From: Pseudomonas sp. PICF141
Lineage (GTDB): Bacteria > Pseudomonadota > Gammaproteobacteria > Pseudomonadales > Pseudomonadaceae
Assembly: GCF_002286815.1 (NCBI RefSeq)
Contig: NZ_MUNM01000078.1
Span: 124,001 to 188,000 of the forward strand
DNA: 64,000 bases
Direction: 5' to 3'
The notes below the pieces were generated by a model. The model was not told the DNA's origin, did not search any database, and worked only from the letters and a program-made list of their open reading frames with translations. Positions 18,601 to 25,780 of this stretch are shown here, piece after piece. Within the stretch, counting starts at the first letter, position 1. Each line of letters begins with the position of its first letter. A program made the translations under genes and the position numbers.

Positions 18601-19188
18601 AGCGAGATCCGCGTGGTGCCGAACATGCTATCGCCGGACCCTTGGGCGACACTGACCAGTCACCGTCGCACCTCCAGCAAGCCGCGAGTCGGCTGGGGGG
18701 GTGGAACCAGCCACACCGGTGATCTGGAGATCATTGCCGAGGTTGTGCGCGAACTGGCGAACGACGTCGAGTGGGTGTTCTTCGGCATGTGCCCTGACGC
18801 CTTGCGTCCGTATGTTCACGAGTTTCACTCCACCATCGGTTTGCAGAGCTACCCATTCAAACTGGCCAGCCTGAACCTTGACTTGGCGCTGGCACCGCTG
18901 GAATTCCATATTTTCAACGACTGCAAAAGCAACCTGCGCCTGCTGGAATACGGCGCCTGCGGGTACCCGGTGATCTGCACCGACACCGAGGCCTATCGCG
19001 GCCACTTGCCGTGTACCAAGGTCTATAGCAACAGCACGGACGAATGGCTGCAGGCGATCCGCATGCATTTGGCTGACCCGGATGCCAGCTACCGCATGGG
19101 CGATGAACTGCGTGAAGCGGTGCATCGGGATTTCATGTTGCGTGGCGACAACCTCAATCACTGGTTATGGGGCTGGTTGCCGGACTGA
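15616..19188 (+). CDS. Large multidomain glycosyltransferase, probable flagellin glycan assembly (Fgt-like)
   Basis: This 1190-residue cytosolic protein appears to contain four glycosyltransferase segments. Residues 1-230 are GT2 with ICDDSSSDE at 39-46 and a DDD metal-binding triplet at 93-95. Residues about 335-570 are a second, degenerate GT2 with YSDEG. Residues 575-850 are a third GT2 with SDVDLCLR. Residues 857-1190 are GT4/GT-B-like with WGGGTSHTGD and the donor-site-like LRLLEYGACGYPVICTD. The start is GTG. Position after flgL matches fgt genes of P. syringae and fgtA of P. aeruginosa. The middle module is shared with the protein at 25781-28717. Sugar specificity is unknown. Confidence 0.85.
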   Translation: MNQRPLVSIVIPAFNPRFFSQALESALAQTYEHIEIVICDDSSSDEIRNIVETFVEPAHPIRYLRNPLRLGLQKNVLRCVEQARGEFIKVLCDDDRLFSPSIALQAQVLIDHADVNVVFALRMLSDAGNFILPPRVDNCRFSPNDALLKGDDMLAIFEGTPKNFLGNFSSTLMRRTDVLELLPALIQDGAGFVAMLDFALFVCLMRRGNLVSLSTVLSTERLYPERLSKTPEMVKAAAVEWSWLSQMLAARSGESAPASGWVRYIELTKITDQPHAWEELCVVRILGNRNTVVNGRVGGESESYADFYREWLAIRRFSDVEQRLMPQRLDSWAYRPQIVPIVIDSGTDSAALNTTLQSISRQLYAPQAVVVLSDACCAADDRIVQLPFQSDWARQLNAVVPQLEGAHWFYLLHAGDILRESALLILAERIAGSAGFLCAYSDEGALVDGESIDPVFKPDFNLDLMRAYPYVGRTLAFERQRFMALGGFDSAHGELAPHDLLWRLVEESGPQTIEHIAEIQVESTQSFAAWLSLPEVIESNAGMVSAHLDRIGVAHAIRQEALPLINRIDYLHGVRPLVSIIIQTGDSLYALQRCIEGLIERTAYSQYEILIVDSGTDDPAMLDWLEAMAQLGAAMLRVLRYAGDANDAAIRNFAASLAHGEYLLLLSAQTVICDSDWLDELLNHAQRPEVGVVGARLLSPEGSIVSAGLILGLAGPVGSPFYGEAAGSRGYMQRLHVTQNWSAVSSHCLMVRKQVFDELEQFDEATFTQGLSDVDLCLRATKDGYLVVWTPYSSVVWVPQDVSPAQPSTLALREREQEDFYRKWLPKIAKDPAYSPALSLGISSFSLEPSLRNNWNPFCTRALPLILGLPVNSTAVGHYRVTAPLAELEAAGRVIARVAYESPSTVEIERLSPDTIILQGRYSEGAAGDILRMKKYSSALRIFELDDYIVSAPKKNTHARNKPVNTEQLLREGIGLCDRVVVTTQPLADALSSMHSEIRVVPNMLSPDPWATLTSHRRTSSKPRVGWGGGTSHTGDLEIIAEVVRELANDVEWVFFGMCPDALRPYVHEFHSTIGLQSYPFKLASLNLDLALAPLEFHIFNDCKSNLRLLEYGACGYPVICTDTEAYRGHLPCTKVYSNSTDEWLQAIRMHLADPDASYRMGDELREAVHRDFMLRGDNLNHWLWGWLPD

Positions 19189-19212
19189 TTCTGCTATTAC
19201 CTTCCAGGTATC

Positions 19213-19276
19213 AAAAATCGCAGTCTTCGACAGCTTCACAGCAATGTGTTGGCAGGCGAAGGCTGCGATCTTTTTT
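19213..19276. repeat. Degenerate REP-type hairpin with T-run downstream of the glycosyltransferase
   Basis: AAAAATCGCAGTCTTCGAC and GCGAAGGCTGCGATCTTTTTT are imperfect inverted arms of the AGGCTGCGATCTTT repeat family. The right arm ends in a T-run on the plus strand, so this copy may also terminate the upstream transcript. Confidence 0.6.
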
Positions 19277-19287
19277 GTGCTGCGCAA

Positions 19288-19304
19288 TTGGCTCACTTCC
19301 TGCA
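19288..19304 (+). promoter_or_regulatory. Candidate sigma-54 promoter for the rfbF operon
   Basis: TTGGCTCACTTCCTGCA has GG at 19290-19291 and GC at 19302-19303 with exactly 10 bases between. It matches TGGCAC-N5-TTGCA at all but two of the informative positions. It lies about 140 bases upstream of rfbF. If real, it puts sugar synthesis under RpoN with FleQ or FleR. Confidence 0.5.
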
Positions 19305-19442
19305 AGTCGCCCCGTATATCGCCATAAAACCTTCACCCCCGAGGGGATGACCGGCCCAATGGCTGCGGGTAAATGATGTGCATGACGGCTCGCCAACCCT
19401 TGCGGGGGGCTGCCGCGCCGCGCGAAGAGCAAGAGGACAGCG

Positions 19443-20216
19443 ATGAAGGCAGTAATTCTGGCGGGTGGTCTCGGTACGCGCATCAGCGAAGAGTCGCACC
19501 TCAAGCCCAAGCCGATGATCGAGATCGGCGGCAAGCCAATTCTTTGGCACATCATGAAACAGTACTCTGCCCACGGGATTCATGATTTCGTGATCTGCCT
19601 TGGCTACAAGGGCTATGCGATCAAGGACTTCTTCGCCAACTACTTCCTGCACACCTCCGACGTCACCTTCGACATGCGCAACAACCGCATGGACGTGCAT
19701 CAGAATTACAGCGAGCCGTGGAGCGTCACCCTCATCGACACCGGAGAGGAAACCATGACCGGTGGCCGCTTGCTGCGCGCCGGCCGTTACCTCAAGGACG
19801 AAGAGGCGTTTTGCTTCACCTATGGCGACGGCGTCTCCGATATCAACATCCGTCAGCTGGTGGACTACCACCGCGCCCACGGTCGGCTGGCGACCGTCAC
19901 CGCCGTGCAACCGCCAGGCCGTTACGGGGCCCTGGAGCGTTATGGCGATCAGGTGCTCGGTTTCACCGAGAAGCCCCGTGGCGACGGTGGCTGGATCAAT
20001 GGCGGGTTCTTTGTGCTTTCGCCCAACGTGTTGTCATACATCGGCGGTGACGAAACCACTTGGGAAGCCGAGCCCTTGGCGCGTCTGGCCCAGGATGAAC
20101 AATTGAAGGCCTTCGAGCACGAAGGTTTCTGGCACCCGATGGATACCCTGCGCGACAAGAACCACCTCGAAGCGCTGTGGCAGAGCGGGGAGGCCCCATG
20201 GAAGCAATGGGACTGA
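19443..20216 (+). CDS. rfbF: Glucose-1-phosphate cytidylyltransferase RfbF
   Basis: This 257-residue nucleotidyltransferase begins with the pyrophosphorylase motif LAGGLGTRISEESHLKPKPM (residues 6-25). The sequence matches RfbF/DdhA, which makes CDP-glucose from CTP and glucose-1-phosphate. The metal-binding Asp is probably in TYGDGVSD near 127-134. GAGGACAGCG precedes the ATG. It is the first gene of a tightly packed run (rfbF to 25729) and feeds RfbG directly. Choice of CDP rather than dTDP is supported by similarity and by the RfbG neighbour. Confidence 0.94.
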   Translation: MKAVILAGGLGTRISEESHLKPKPMIEIGGKPILWHIMKQYSAHGIHDFVICLGYKGYAIKDFFANYFLHTSDVTFDMRNNRMDVHQNYSEPWSVTLIDTGEETMTGGRLLRAGRYLKDEEAFCFTYGDGVSDINIRQLVDYHRAHGRLATVTAVQPPGRYGALERYGDQVLGFTEKPRGDGGWINGGFFVLSPNVLSYIGGDETTWEAEPLARLAQDEQLKAFEHEGFWHPMDTLRDKNHLEALWQSGEAPWKQWD

Positions 20217-21280
20217 GCCCGCAATTCTGGCGCGGAAAACGTGTTCTGCTGACCGGCCACACCGGTTTCAAAGGCAGCTGGCTGACATTGTGGCTGCAAA
20301 GCCTCGGTGCCGAGGTCAGCGGGTTTTCGCTCGATCCGTCCACTGAGCCGAGCCTGTTCGAACTGGCGCGGGTACACGAGGGCATCAATGATCAGCGCGG
20401 TGACCTGCGTGATCTCGGTGCCTTACTGGAACTGATCGCCGAAACCCAGCCGCAAATCGTTCTGCACCTGGCGGCCCAACCGCTGGTGCGCGAAGGCTAT
20501 CGCGATCCGCTGGGGACCTACTCCAGCAACGTCATGGGCACCCTCAATCTGCTTGAAGCGATCCGCCAGGTCGGCGGCGTGCGCGCCTGCGTGCTGGTGA
20601 CCACCGACAAGGTCTACGCCAACAAGGAATGGCTGTGGCCGTACCGCGAGGATGAAGCCCTCGGCGGCCATGACCCTTACAGCAGCAGCAAGGCTTGTTG
20701 CGAATTGTTGGCGCAGTCTTACGCCGCATCGTTTTTCCCGGCTGACAAGTACGCCGAACACGGCCTGGCGTTGGCCACCGCGCGTGCCGGCAATGTGCTG
20801 GGCGGCGGTGACTTTGCACCAGAGCGCCTGATTCCCGATGTGCTCAAAGCCTGGTCGGCGGATGAGCCGGTGACCCTGCGCTACCCGCAAGCCGTGCGCC
20901 CATGGCAGCACGCATTGGAACCATTGGCCGGTTACCTGCAACTGGCCGCCGGCCTCTACGAGCAAGGCCCCAAGTTTGCCGGTGCGTGGAACTTTGGCCC
21001 GAGCGAAGCGGACATGTGCAGCGTCGGTGAAGTGGTCGAATTGCTCGCCAGCCGCTGGCCGCAAGCGCGCGGTTTGCGCATCGAACCGAGTGATTTGCAT
21101 GAGGCCGGCCTGCTGCGCCTGGACAGCAGTCGCGCGCGTCAGTTGCTGGCCTGGCAACCGCGCTGGTCGTTGCAGCAGTGCCTGACCCAGACCCTCGACT
21201 GGCACCTGGCGTGGCAGAACGGCGATGACATGCGGGAAGTCACCCTGAACCAGTTGAACCTGTACCGAGGCGCGCTGTGA
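20198..21280 (+). CDS. rfbG: CDP-glucose 4,6-dehydratase RfbG
   Basis: This 360-residue extended SDR has the NAD-binding glycine motif TGHTGFKG (19-26), the catalytic Tyr-x3-Lys at Y161 and K165 (YSSSK), and the dehydratase Thr-Asp-Lys triad in VTTDKVYAN. It converts CDP-glucose to CDP-4-keto-6-deoxyglucose. The ATG at 20198 follows GGGGAGG by five bases and overlaps the end of rfbF by 19 bases; an ATG at 20207 is also possible. No rfbH (3-dehydrase) follows, so the product is not channelled to 3,6-dideoxy sugars. Confidence 0.94.
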   Translation: MEAMGLSPQFWRGKRVLLTGHTGFKGSWLTLWLQSLGAEVSGFSLDPSTEPSLFELARVHEGINDQRGDLRDLGALLELIAETQPQIVLHLAAQPLVREGYRDPLGTYSSNVMGTLNLLEAIRQVGGVRACVLVTTDKVYANKEWLWPYREDEALGGHDPYSSSKACCELLAQSYAASFFPADKYAEHGLALATARAGNVLGGGDFAPERLIPDVLKAWSADEPVTLRYPQAVRPWQHALEPLAGYLQLAAGLYEQGPKFAGAWNFGPSEADMCSVGEVVELLASRWPQARGLRIEPSDLHEAGLLRLDSSRARQLLAWQPRWSLQQCLTQTLDWHLAWQNGDDMREVTLNQLNLYRGAL

Positions 21281-21837
21281 GTGAGTTCCTGTTGAAAGCC
21301 TTGCCGCTGGCCGGCCTGTTCAGTGTCCAGCACAAACGCTTCGAAGATGATCGCGGTCACTTCGCTCGGCTGTTTTGCGAAGGCAGCCTGAACGCCTTCG
21401 GCCAGACGTTTCATATCCGCCAGATCAACCACTCCTGCACCCGCGAGCGAGGCAGTGTGCGCGGCCTGCATTATCAGAATTCCAATGCGCCGGAAGCCAA
21501 GTTGATCACTTGCCTGCGCGGTGAAGTCTGGGATGTGGCGGTGGATTTACGCCCCGACTCCGAGACCTTTCTGCACTGGCACGCCGAACACTTGCGCGCC
21601 GGCGACGGTCGCAGCCTGCTGATCCCGGCCGGGTTCGCCCATGGTTTCCAGACCCTCACCGACGACGCCGAATTGCTCTACCTGCACAGCGCCGATTACA
21701 CGCCTGCGCATGAGGGCGGTTTGAGCGTGAATGATCCACGGCTGGCGATTGTCTGGCCGTTGCCTGTCAATAATCTGTCGGCCCGGGACTCCAGCCATCC
21801 CTTGCTCGATGAACACTTCGCTGGAGTGCGTCTATGA
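21277..21837 (+). CDS. RmlC-type 4-keto-6-deoxyhexose epimerase
   Basis: This 186-residue cupin-fold protein has the RmlC-like segments SVRGLHYQ (near 66-73) and PAGFAHGFQTL (near 115-125), which carry the conserved active-site His residues. In dTDP-rhamnose pathways it epimerises C3 and C5; here its likely substrate is CDP-4-keto-6-deoxyglucose because it is coupled to rfbG by a GTGA overlap. Whether one or both centres are inverted cannot be read from sequence. I therefore avoid the rfbC name, since no rmlA, rmlB or rmlD is present. Confidence 0.85.
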   Translation: MSEFLLKALPLAGLFSVQHKRFEDDRGHFARLFCEGSLNAFGQTFHIRQINHSCTRERGSVRGLHYQNSNAPEAKLITCLRGEVWDVAVDLRPDSETFLHWHAEHLRAGDGRSLLIPAGFAHGFQTLTDDAELLYLHSADYTPAHEGGLSVNDPRLAIVWPLPVNNLSARDSSHPLLDEHFAGVRL

Positions 21838-23060
21838 ACTGCCGTGGTTGCGCTGCACCGCTGAGCCTGCCGCTGATCGATCTCGGCACCTCGCCGCCGT
21901 CCAATGCCTACGTGCATGCGGATCGCCTGGAACAAGCCGAGCAATGGGTGCCGCTGAAGGTCGCGGTGTGTCAACAGTGCTGGCTGGTGCAGACCGAGGA
22001 TTACACCCGCGCCGACAGCCTGTTCGATGCCGAGTATGCATATTTCAGTTCGTTCTCCAGCACCTGGCTGGCCCATGCCGAGCGCTATGTCCCCGAGATG
22101 GTCGAACGCTTCGGCCTGACCGCCGACAGCCGCGTGGTGGAAATCGCGGCCAATGATGGTTACCTGTTGCAGTACGTGGCGGGGCGCGGCATCCCGTGTC
22201 TGGGCGTCGAACCGACCCGCAGCACCGCGCAGGCGGCACGGGAAAAAGGCCTGCAGATTCGCGAACTGTTTTTCGGTCGCGACACCGCTGCGCAGCTGAA
22301 AAATGAAGGCTGGGCCGCTGACCTGATGGCGGCCAACAACGTGCTCGCCCATGTGCCGGACATCAATGATTTCCTCGGTGGTTTCGCCACCTTGCTCAAG
22401 CCGACAGGCGTGGCGACGTTCGAATTTCCGCAGCTGCTGACGCTGATGGCGGGGCAGCAGTTCGACACGCTGTATCACGAGCACTATTCCTATCTGTCCC
22501 TGACTGCCGTGCAGACGCTGTGCGAGCGCAATGGGCTGGAGGTGTTCGATGTCAGCCAGTTGACCACCCATGGCGGATCGCTGCGGGTGTTCGTGCAGCG
22601 CAAGGACGGTGAGCGCCGCGCCGTGCAATCGACGGTGCGCGAGCAGTTGCAGGCTGAACTTGATGCGGGTGTGAAAACCACCGAGTACTACGCGACCCTG
22701 GCGCCCGCTGCCGAACGCATCAAGCATGATTTGTTGCGCTTCCTGCTGCAGGCCAAGGCCGACGGCAAGCGCGTGGTCGGTTATGGCGCGGCGGCCAAGG
22801 GCAACACCTTGCTCAACTACGCCGGGGTCAAACCGGACCTGCTGGCCTGGGTGGCCGACGCCAACCCGCACAAACAGGGCAAGTACTTGCCGGGCAGTCG
22901 CATTCCGATCGTTTCGCCAACGCAGATCGATCTGGAAAAACCGGATTACATCCTGGTGTTGCCATGGAACCTGCTGCACGAAGTCAGCCAGCAACTGGCG
23001 CAGGTACGGCAGTGGAACGGCCGTTTCGTGATCGCCGTGCCCGAGTTGACCGTACTGTGA
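21834..23060 (+). CDS. Sugar C-methyltransferase (TylC3/NovU-like)
   Basis: This 408-residue SAM-dependent enzyme has a three-part architecture. An N-terminal zinc site has C3, C6, C46 and C49. A Rossmann SAM domain contains VVEIAANDG (101-109). A C-terminal domain has GYGAAAKGNTLLN near 315-327. The motif YHEHYSYLS near 211-219 corresponds to the catalytic Tyr/His of TylC3 and TcaB9. Family members methylate C3 or C5 next to a 4-keto group of a nucleotide sugar. In this operon the substrate would be the epimerised CDP-4-keto-6-deoxyhexose. The ATG overlaps the upstream stop codon. Confidence 0.88.
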   Translation: MNCRGCAAPLSLPLIDLGTSPPSNAYVHADRLEQAEQWVPLKVAVCQQCWLVQTEDYTRADSLFDAEYAYFSSFSSTWLAHAERYVPEMVERFGLTADSRVVEIAANDGYLLQYVAGRGIPCLGVEPTRSTAQAAREKGLQIRELFFGRDTAAQLKNEGWAADLMAANNVLAHVPDINDFLGGFATLLKPTGVATFEFPQLLTLMAGQQFDTLYHEHYSYLSLTAVQTLCERNGLEVFDVSQLTTHGGSLRVFVQRKDGERRAVQSTVREQLQAELDAGVKTTEYYATLAPAAERIKHDLLRFLLQAKADGKRVVGYGAAAKGNTLLNYAGVKPDLLAWVADANPHKQGKYLPGSRIPIVSPTQIDLEKPDYILVLPWNLLHEVSQQLAQVRQWNGRFVIAVPELTVL

Positions 23061-23914
23061 AAGTGCTGGTGACCGGTGCCACCGGGTTCGTCGGCCGCCA
23101 TTTGGTCGAAGCCTTGCTCGCGCGTGGCTGTGAAGTCCGGGCCGTGGCGCGTAACGCCGAAGCCGCTGCGAGTTTGCCGTGGATCAATGCCGTGGAGTTC
23201 ATCGCGGCAGATATTCACGCCGACGATCGGAACATCGCAGCGCTGACCGATGGCATCGACGCCCTGGCGCATCTCGCCTGGCCAGGCTTGCCGAACTATC
23301 AGGCGCTGTTTCACTTCGAGCACAACCTGATGGCCGATTACCGATTCATCAAGGGGGCGGTCGAGGCGGGCGTGTCGCAGGTGTTGGTGACAGGCACCTG
23401 TTTTGAATACGGCCTGCAAAGTGGACCGCTCAGCGAGCAGAGCGAGGCTCGGCCGAGTAACCCTTACGGGTTGGCGAAGAACACGCTACGGCTGTTCCTC
23501 GAAAATCTGCAGCGCATTCAACCGTTCACTCTGCAATGGGCGCGGCTGTTTTACCTGCATGGGGAAGGGCAGAACCCCAACAGTTTACTGGCGGCACTGG
23601 ACCGGGCAATCGAGGCTGGGGACCACCGCTTCAACATGTCGGCCGGCGAGCAATTGCGCGATTACCTGGCGATCGGCACGGCGGCCGGTTACCTCGCCGC
23701 AATCCTGCAACAGCGCGAATTTGATGGCCTGATCAATTGCTGCAGCGGCCAGCCGATATCGGTCAGAGCGCTGGTCGAGCAGCGCTTGCGTGAGCGCGGC
23801 GCGTCAATCGATTTGAACCTGGGTCATTACCCATACCCGACCCATGAACCAATGGCGTTCTGGGGCGTGGCGGACCGCTTGCAACAGCTACTGGGAGCAG
23901 AGCATGAGGCATGA
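23057..23914 (+). CDS. NAD(P)-dependent sugar epimerase/ketoreductase (extended SDR)
   Basis: This 285-residue protein starts with GTG, overlapping the upstream stop (GTGA). It has the glycine motif TGATGFVG (6-13) and the catalytic pair Y137/K141 (YGLAK), with TGTCFEYG near 112-119. The short length suits a 4-ketoreductase such as RmlD, NovS or TylC1-type partners of C-methyltransferases. I infer that it reduces the C4 ketone of the C-methylated CDP-sugar. It could equally be a 4-epimerase. Confidence 0.78.
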   Translation: MKVLVTGATGFVGRHLVEALLARGCEVRAVARNAEAAASLPWINAVEFIAADIHADDRNIAALTDGIDALAHLAWPGLPNYQALFHFEHNLMADYRFIKGAVEAGVSQVLVTGTCFEYGLQSGPLSEQSEARPSNPYGLAKNTLRLFLENLQRIQPFTLQWARLFYLHGEGQNPNSLLAALDRAIEAGDHRFNMSAGEQLRDYLAIGTAAGYLAAILQQREFDGLINCCSGQPISVRALVEQRLRERGASIDLNLGHYPYPTHEPMAFWGVADRLQQLLGAEHEA

Positions 23915-24974
23915 GTTGTATCGGGTCGCCGACCTGCCGGTGTTGCAGAACCGTACCTTTGCCGACCCGGAGTCGGCCAGGGCTTCGGCCAGCGCCGACA
24001 TGCTGTTGGTGCAGGACGAGGCGAGCGGGCTGATCTTCAATCAGGCCTTCGATGCCGACAAGCTCAGCTACGACGCCGACTATCAGAACGAGCAGGCGCA
24101 TTCCGGCCAGTTCCAGAAGCACTTGAACGATGTCGAAGCAATCATTGCTCGCCACTTCAAGGGGCAAGAGCTGATCGAAGTCGGCTGCGGCAAGGGCTAT
24201 TTTCTAGAACTGCTCAAAGGCCTGGGTTACTCGATCACCGGCATCGATCCGGCCTACGAAGGCGACAACGGCGATGTGATCAAGGCACCGTTCACACGTG
24301 GCCTGGGCCTGTCGGCGGAGGCCATCGTGCTGCGCCATGTGCTGGAGCATATTCAGGATCCGTTGAGCTTTCTGGCGGTCATCGCCGAGGCCAATCAGGG
24401 CGGGCAAATCTATATCGAAGTGCCGTGTTTCGACTGGATTCTCGAGCATCGCGCCTGGTTCGACCTGTTCTACGAGCACGTCAATTATTTCCGCCTCGAT
24501 GACCTGCGCCGAATGTTCGGCACGGTGCACGAGGCCGGTCACCTGTTTGGTGGCCAGTACCTGTACATCGTCGCCGACCTTGCGACATTGCGGCTGACTC
24601 CGGAACAACCGGTGCCGCGCCTGACGCTGCCCGAAGGTTTCACCGCCAGCCTCGACCGCGCCGTGCAGATCATCCAGGCCGCGCCTGAGCAAGGCTCGGC
24701 GATCTGGGGCGCGTCGTCCAAAGGCGTGATTTATTCGCTATTTCTGCAACGCGCGGGTGTGGCGGTGGATCGCGTGGTGGATATCAACCCGGCTAAACAG
24801 GGCCGATATCTGCCCCTGAGCGGCGCGCGGGTGTCCTCGCCGCAAGAGGCCATGGATGCTCTGCCCGAAGGCGCCAACCTGTTTGTGATGAACTCCAATT
24901 ACCTCGAAGAAATCAAGCGGATGACCGGTGGACGCTACGTCTATCACGCCGTCGATAGCGCTTCGTTCCAGTGA
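23904..24974 (+). CDS. Second C-methyltransferase-like SAM enzyme
   Basis: This 356-residue protein has a SAM motif LIEVGCGKGYF near 90-100, the catalytic-type motif YEHVNYF near 191-197, and a C-terminal domain with SAIWGASSKGVIYSLF near 264-279. It thus resembles the 21834-23060 enzyme but lacks its N-terminal zinc-binding cysteines. It overlaps the upstream gene by 11 bases. It may be a second sugar C-methyltransferase or a diverged methyl transfer enzyme acting on another glycan position. No precise substrate can be named. Confidence 0.75.
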   Translation: MRHELYRVADLPVLQNRTFADPESARASASADMLLVQDEASGLIFNQAFDADKLSYDADYQNEQAHSGQFQKHLNDVEAIIARHFKGQELIEVGCGKGYFLELLKGLGYSITGIDPAYEGDNGDVIKAPFTRGLGLSAEAIVLRHVLEHIQDPLSFLAVIAEANQGGQIYIEVPCFDWILEHRAWFDLFYEHVNYFRLDDLRRMFGTVHEAGHLFGGQYLYIVADLATLRLTPEQPVPRLTLPEGFTASLDRAVQIIQAAPEQGSAIWGASSKGVIYSLFLQRAGVAVDRVVDINPAKQGRYLPLSGARVSSPQEAMDALPEGANLFVMNSNYLEEIKRMTGGRYVYHAVDSASFQ

Positions 24975-25729
24975 CCATTGAGAATTTTGAAATGACCGAC
25001 AACAGCATCAACAAAGCCTTCGAAGCTGAATGCCAGGCAGAAATCGCCCGCCAAGGCGATGACCAGAAACTCACCGGCCTGGCCCGGGATTTCTTCAATG
25101 AATCGGCCAGGCACAAATACAGCTACCACTTCTCGTGGATGGGCCGTCCGATCATTCAGCTGCCGCAAGACATGATGGCAATGCAGGAAATCATCTGGCA
25201 GGTCAAACCGGACCTGGTCATCGAGTGTGGCATTGCCCACGGCGGTTCGATCATCTACTACGCATCGTTGCTGGAGCTGCAAGGCCACGGTGAAGTGCTG
25301 GGCATCGACCTGGACATCCGTGCGCACAACCGCGAAGCCATCGAAAGCCATCCGATGAGCAAGCGTATCAAGATGATTGAAGGTTCGAGCATCGATCCTG
25401 CGATCGCCGCACAAGTGCGCGCTGCCGCCGAAGGCAAGAAAGTGATTTTGGTGCTGGATTCCAACCACACCCACGACCACGTGCTCGAAGAGCTGCGTCT
25501 GTATGCGCCGTTGGTTTCGGTGGACAGCTATTGCGTGGTGATGGACACCGTTGTTGAAGACATGCCGGCCGACTTCTTCCCGGATCGTCCATGGGGCCCG
25601 GGCGACAACCCGAAAACTGCGGTATGGAAGTACCTGGAAGAGAACAAGGACTTCGAGATCGACCAGCAGATGCAAAACAAACTGCTGATCACCGTGGCGC
25701 CTGACGGCTATCTACGTCGCGTTCGTTAA
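24971..25729 (+). CDS. CmcI-family methyltransferase (cephalosporin hydroxylase / rhamnosyl O-methyltransferase family)
   Basis: This 252-residue protein matches the CmcI-like SAM fold, with VIECGIAHGGSIIYYAS near 77-93 and LDSNHTHDHV near 159-168. The family includes enzymes once called cephalosporin hydroxylases and rhamnosyl O-methyltransferases. In this operon an O-methyltransferase for the flagellin sugar is the natural reading. The GTG start overlaps the upstream stop (GTGA); an ATG seven codons later is possible. It ends the rfbF-to-CmcI block. Confidence 0.78.
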   Translation: MTIENFEMTDNSINKAFEAECQAEIARQGDDQKLTGLARDFFNESARHKYSYHFSWMGRPIIQLPQDMMAMQEIIWQVKPDLVIECGIAHGGSIIYYASLLELQGHGEVLGIDLDIRAHNREAIESHPMSKRIKMIEGSSIDPAIAAQVRAAAEGKKVILVLDSNHTHDHVLEELRLYAPLVSVDSYCVVMDTVVEDMPADFFPDRPWGPGDNPKTAVWKYLEENKDFEIDQQMQNKLLITVAPDGYLRRVR

Positions 25730-25780
25730 TAAAAAGTGGCTTCAGGTTCTTGGCGATTGGCCGGTTGTGGGGATAGGAAA

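Noticed and set aside
21277..21837. Calling the epimerase part of a dTDP-rhamnose pathway
   Set aside because: rmlA, rmlB and rmlD are absent here and the gene is coupled to CDP-glucose dehydratase.
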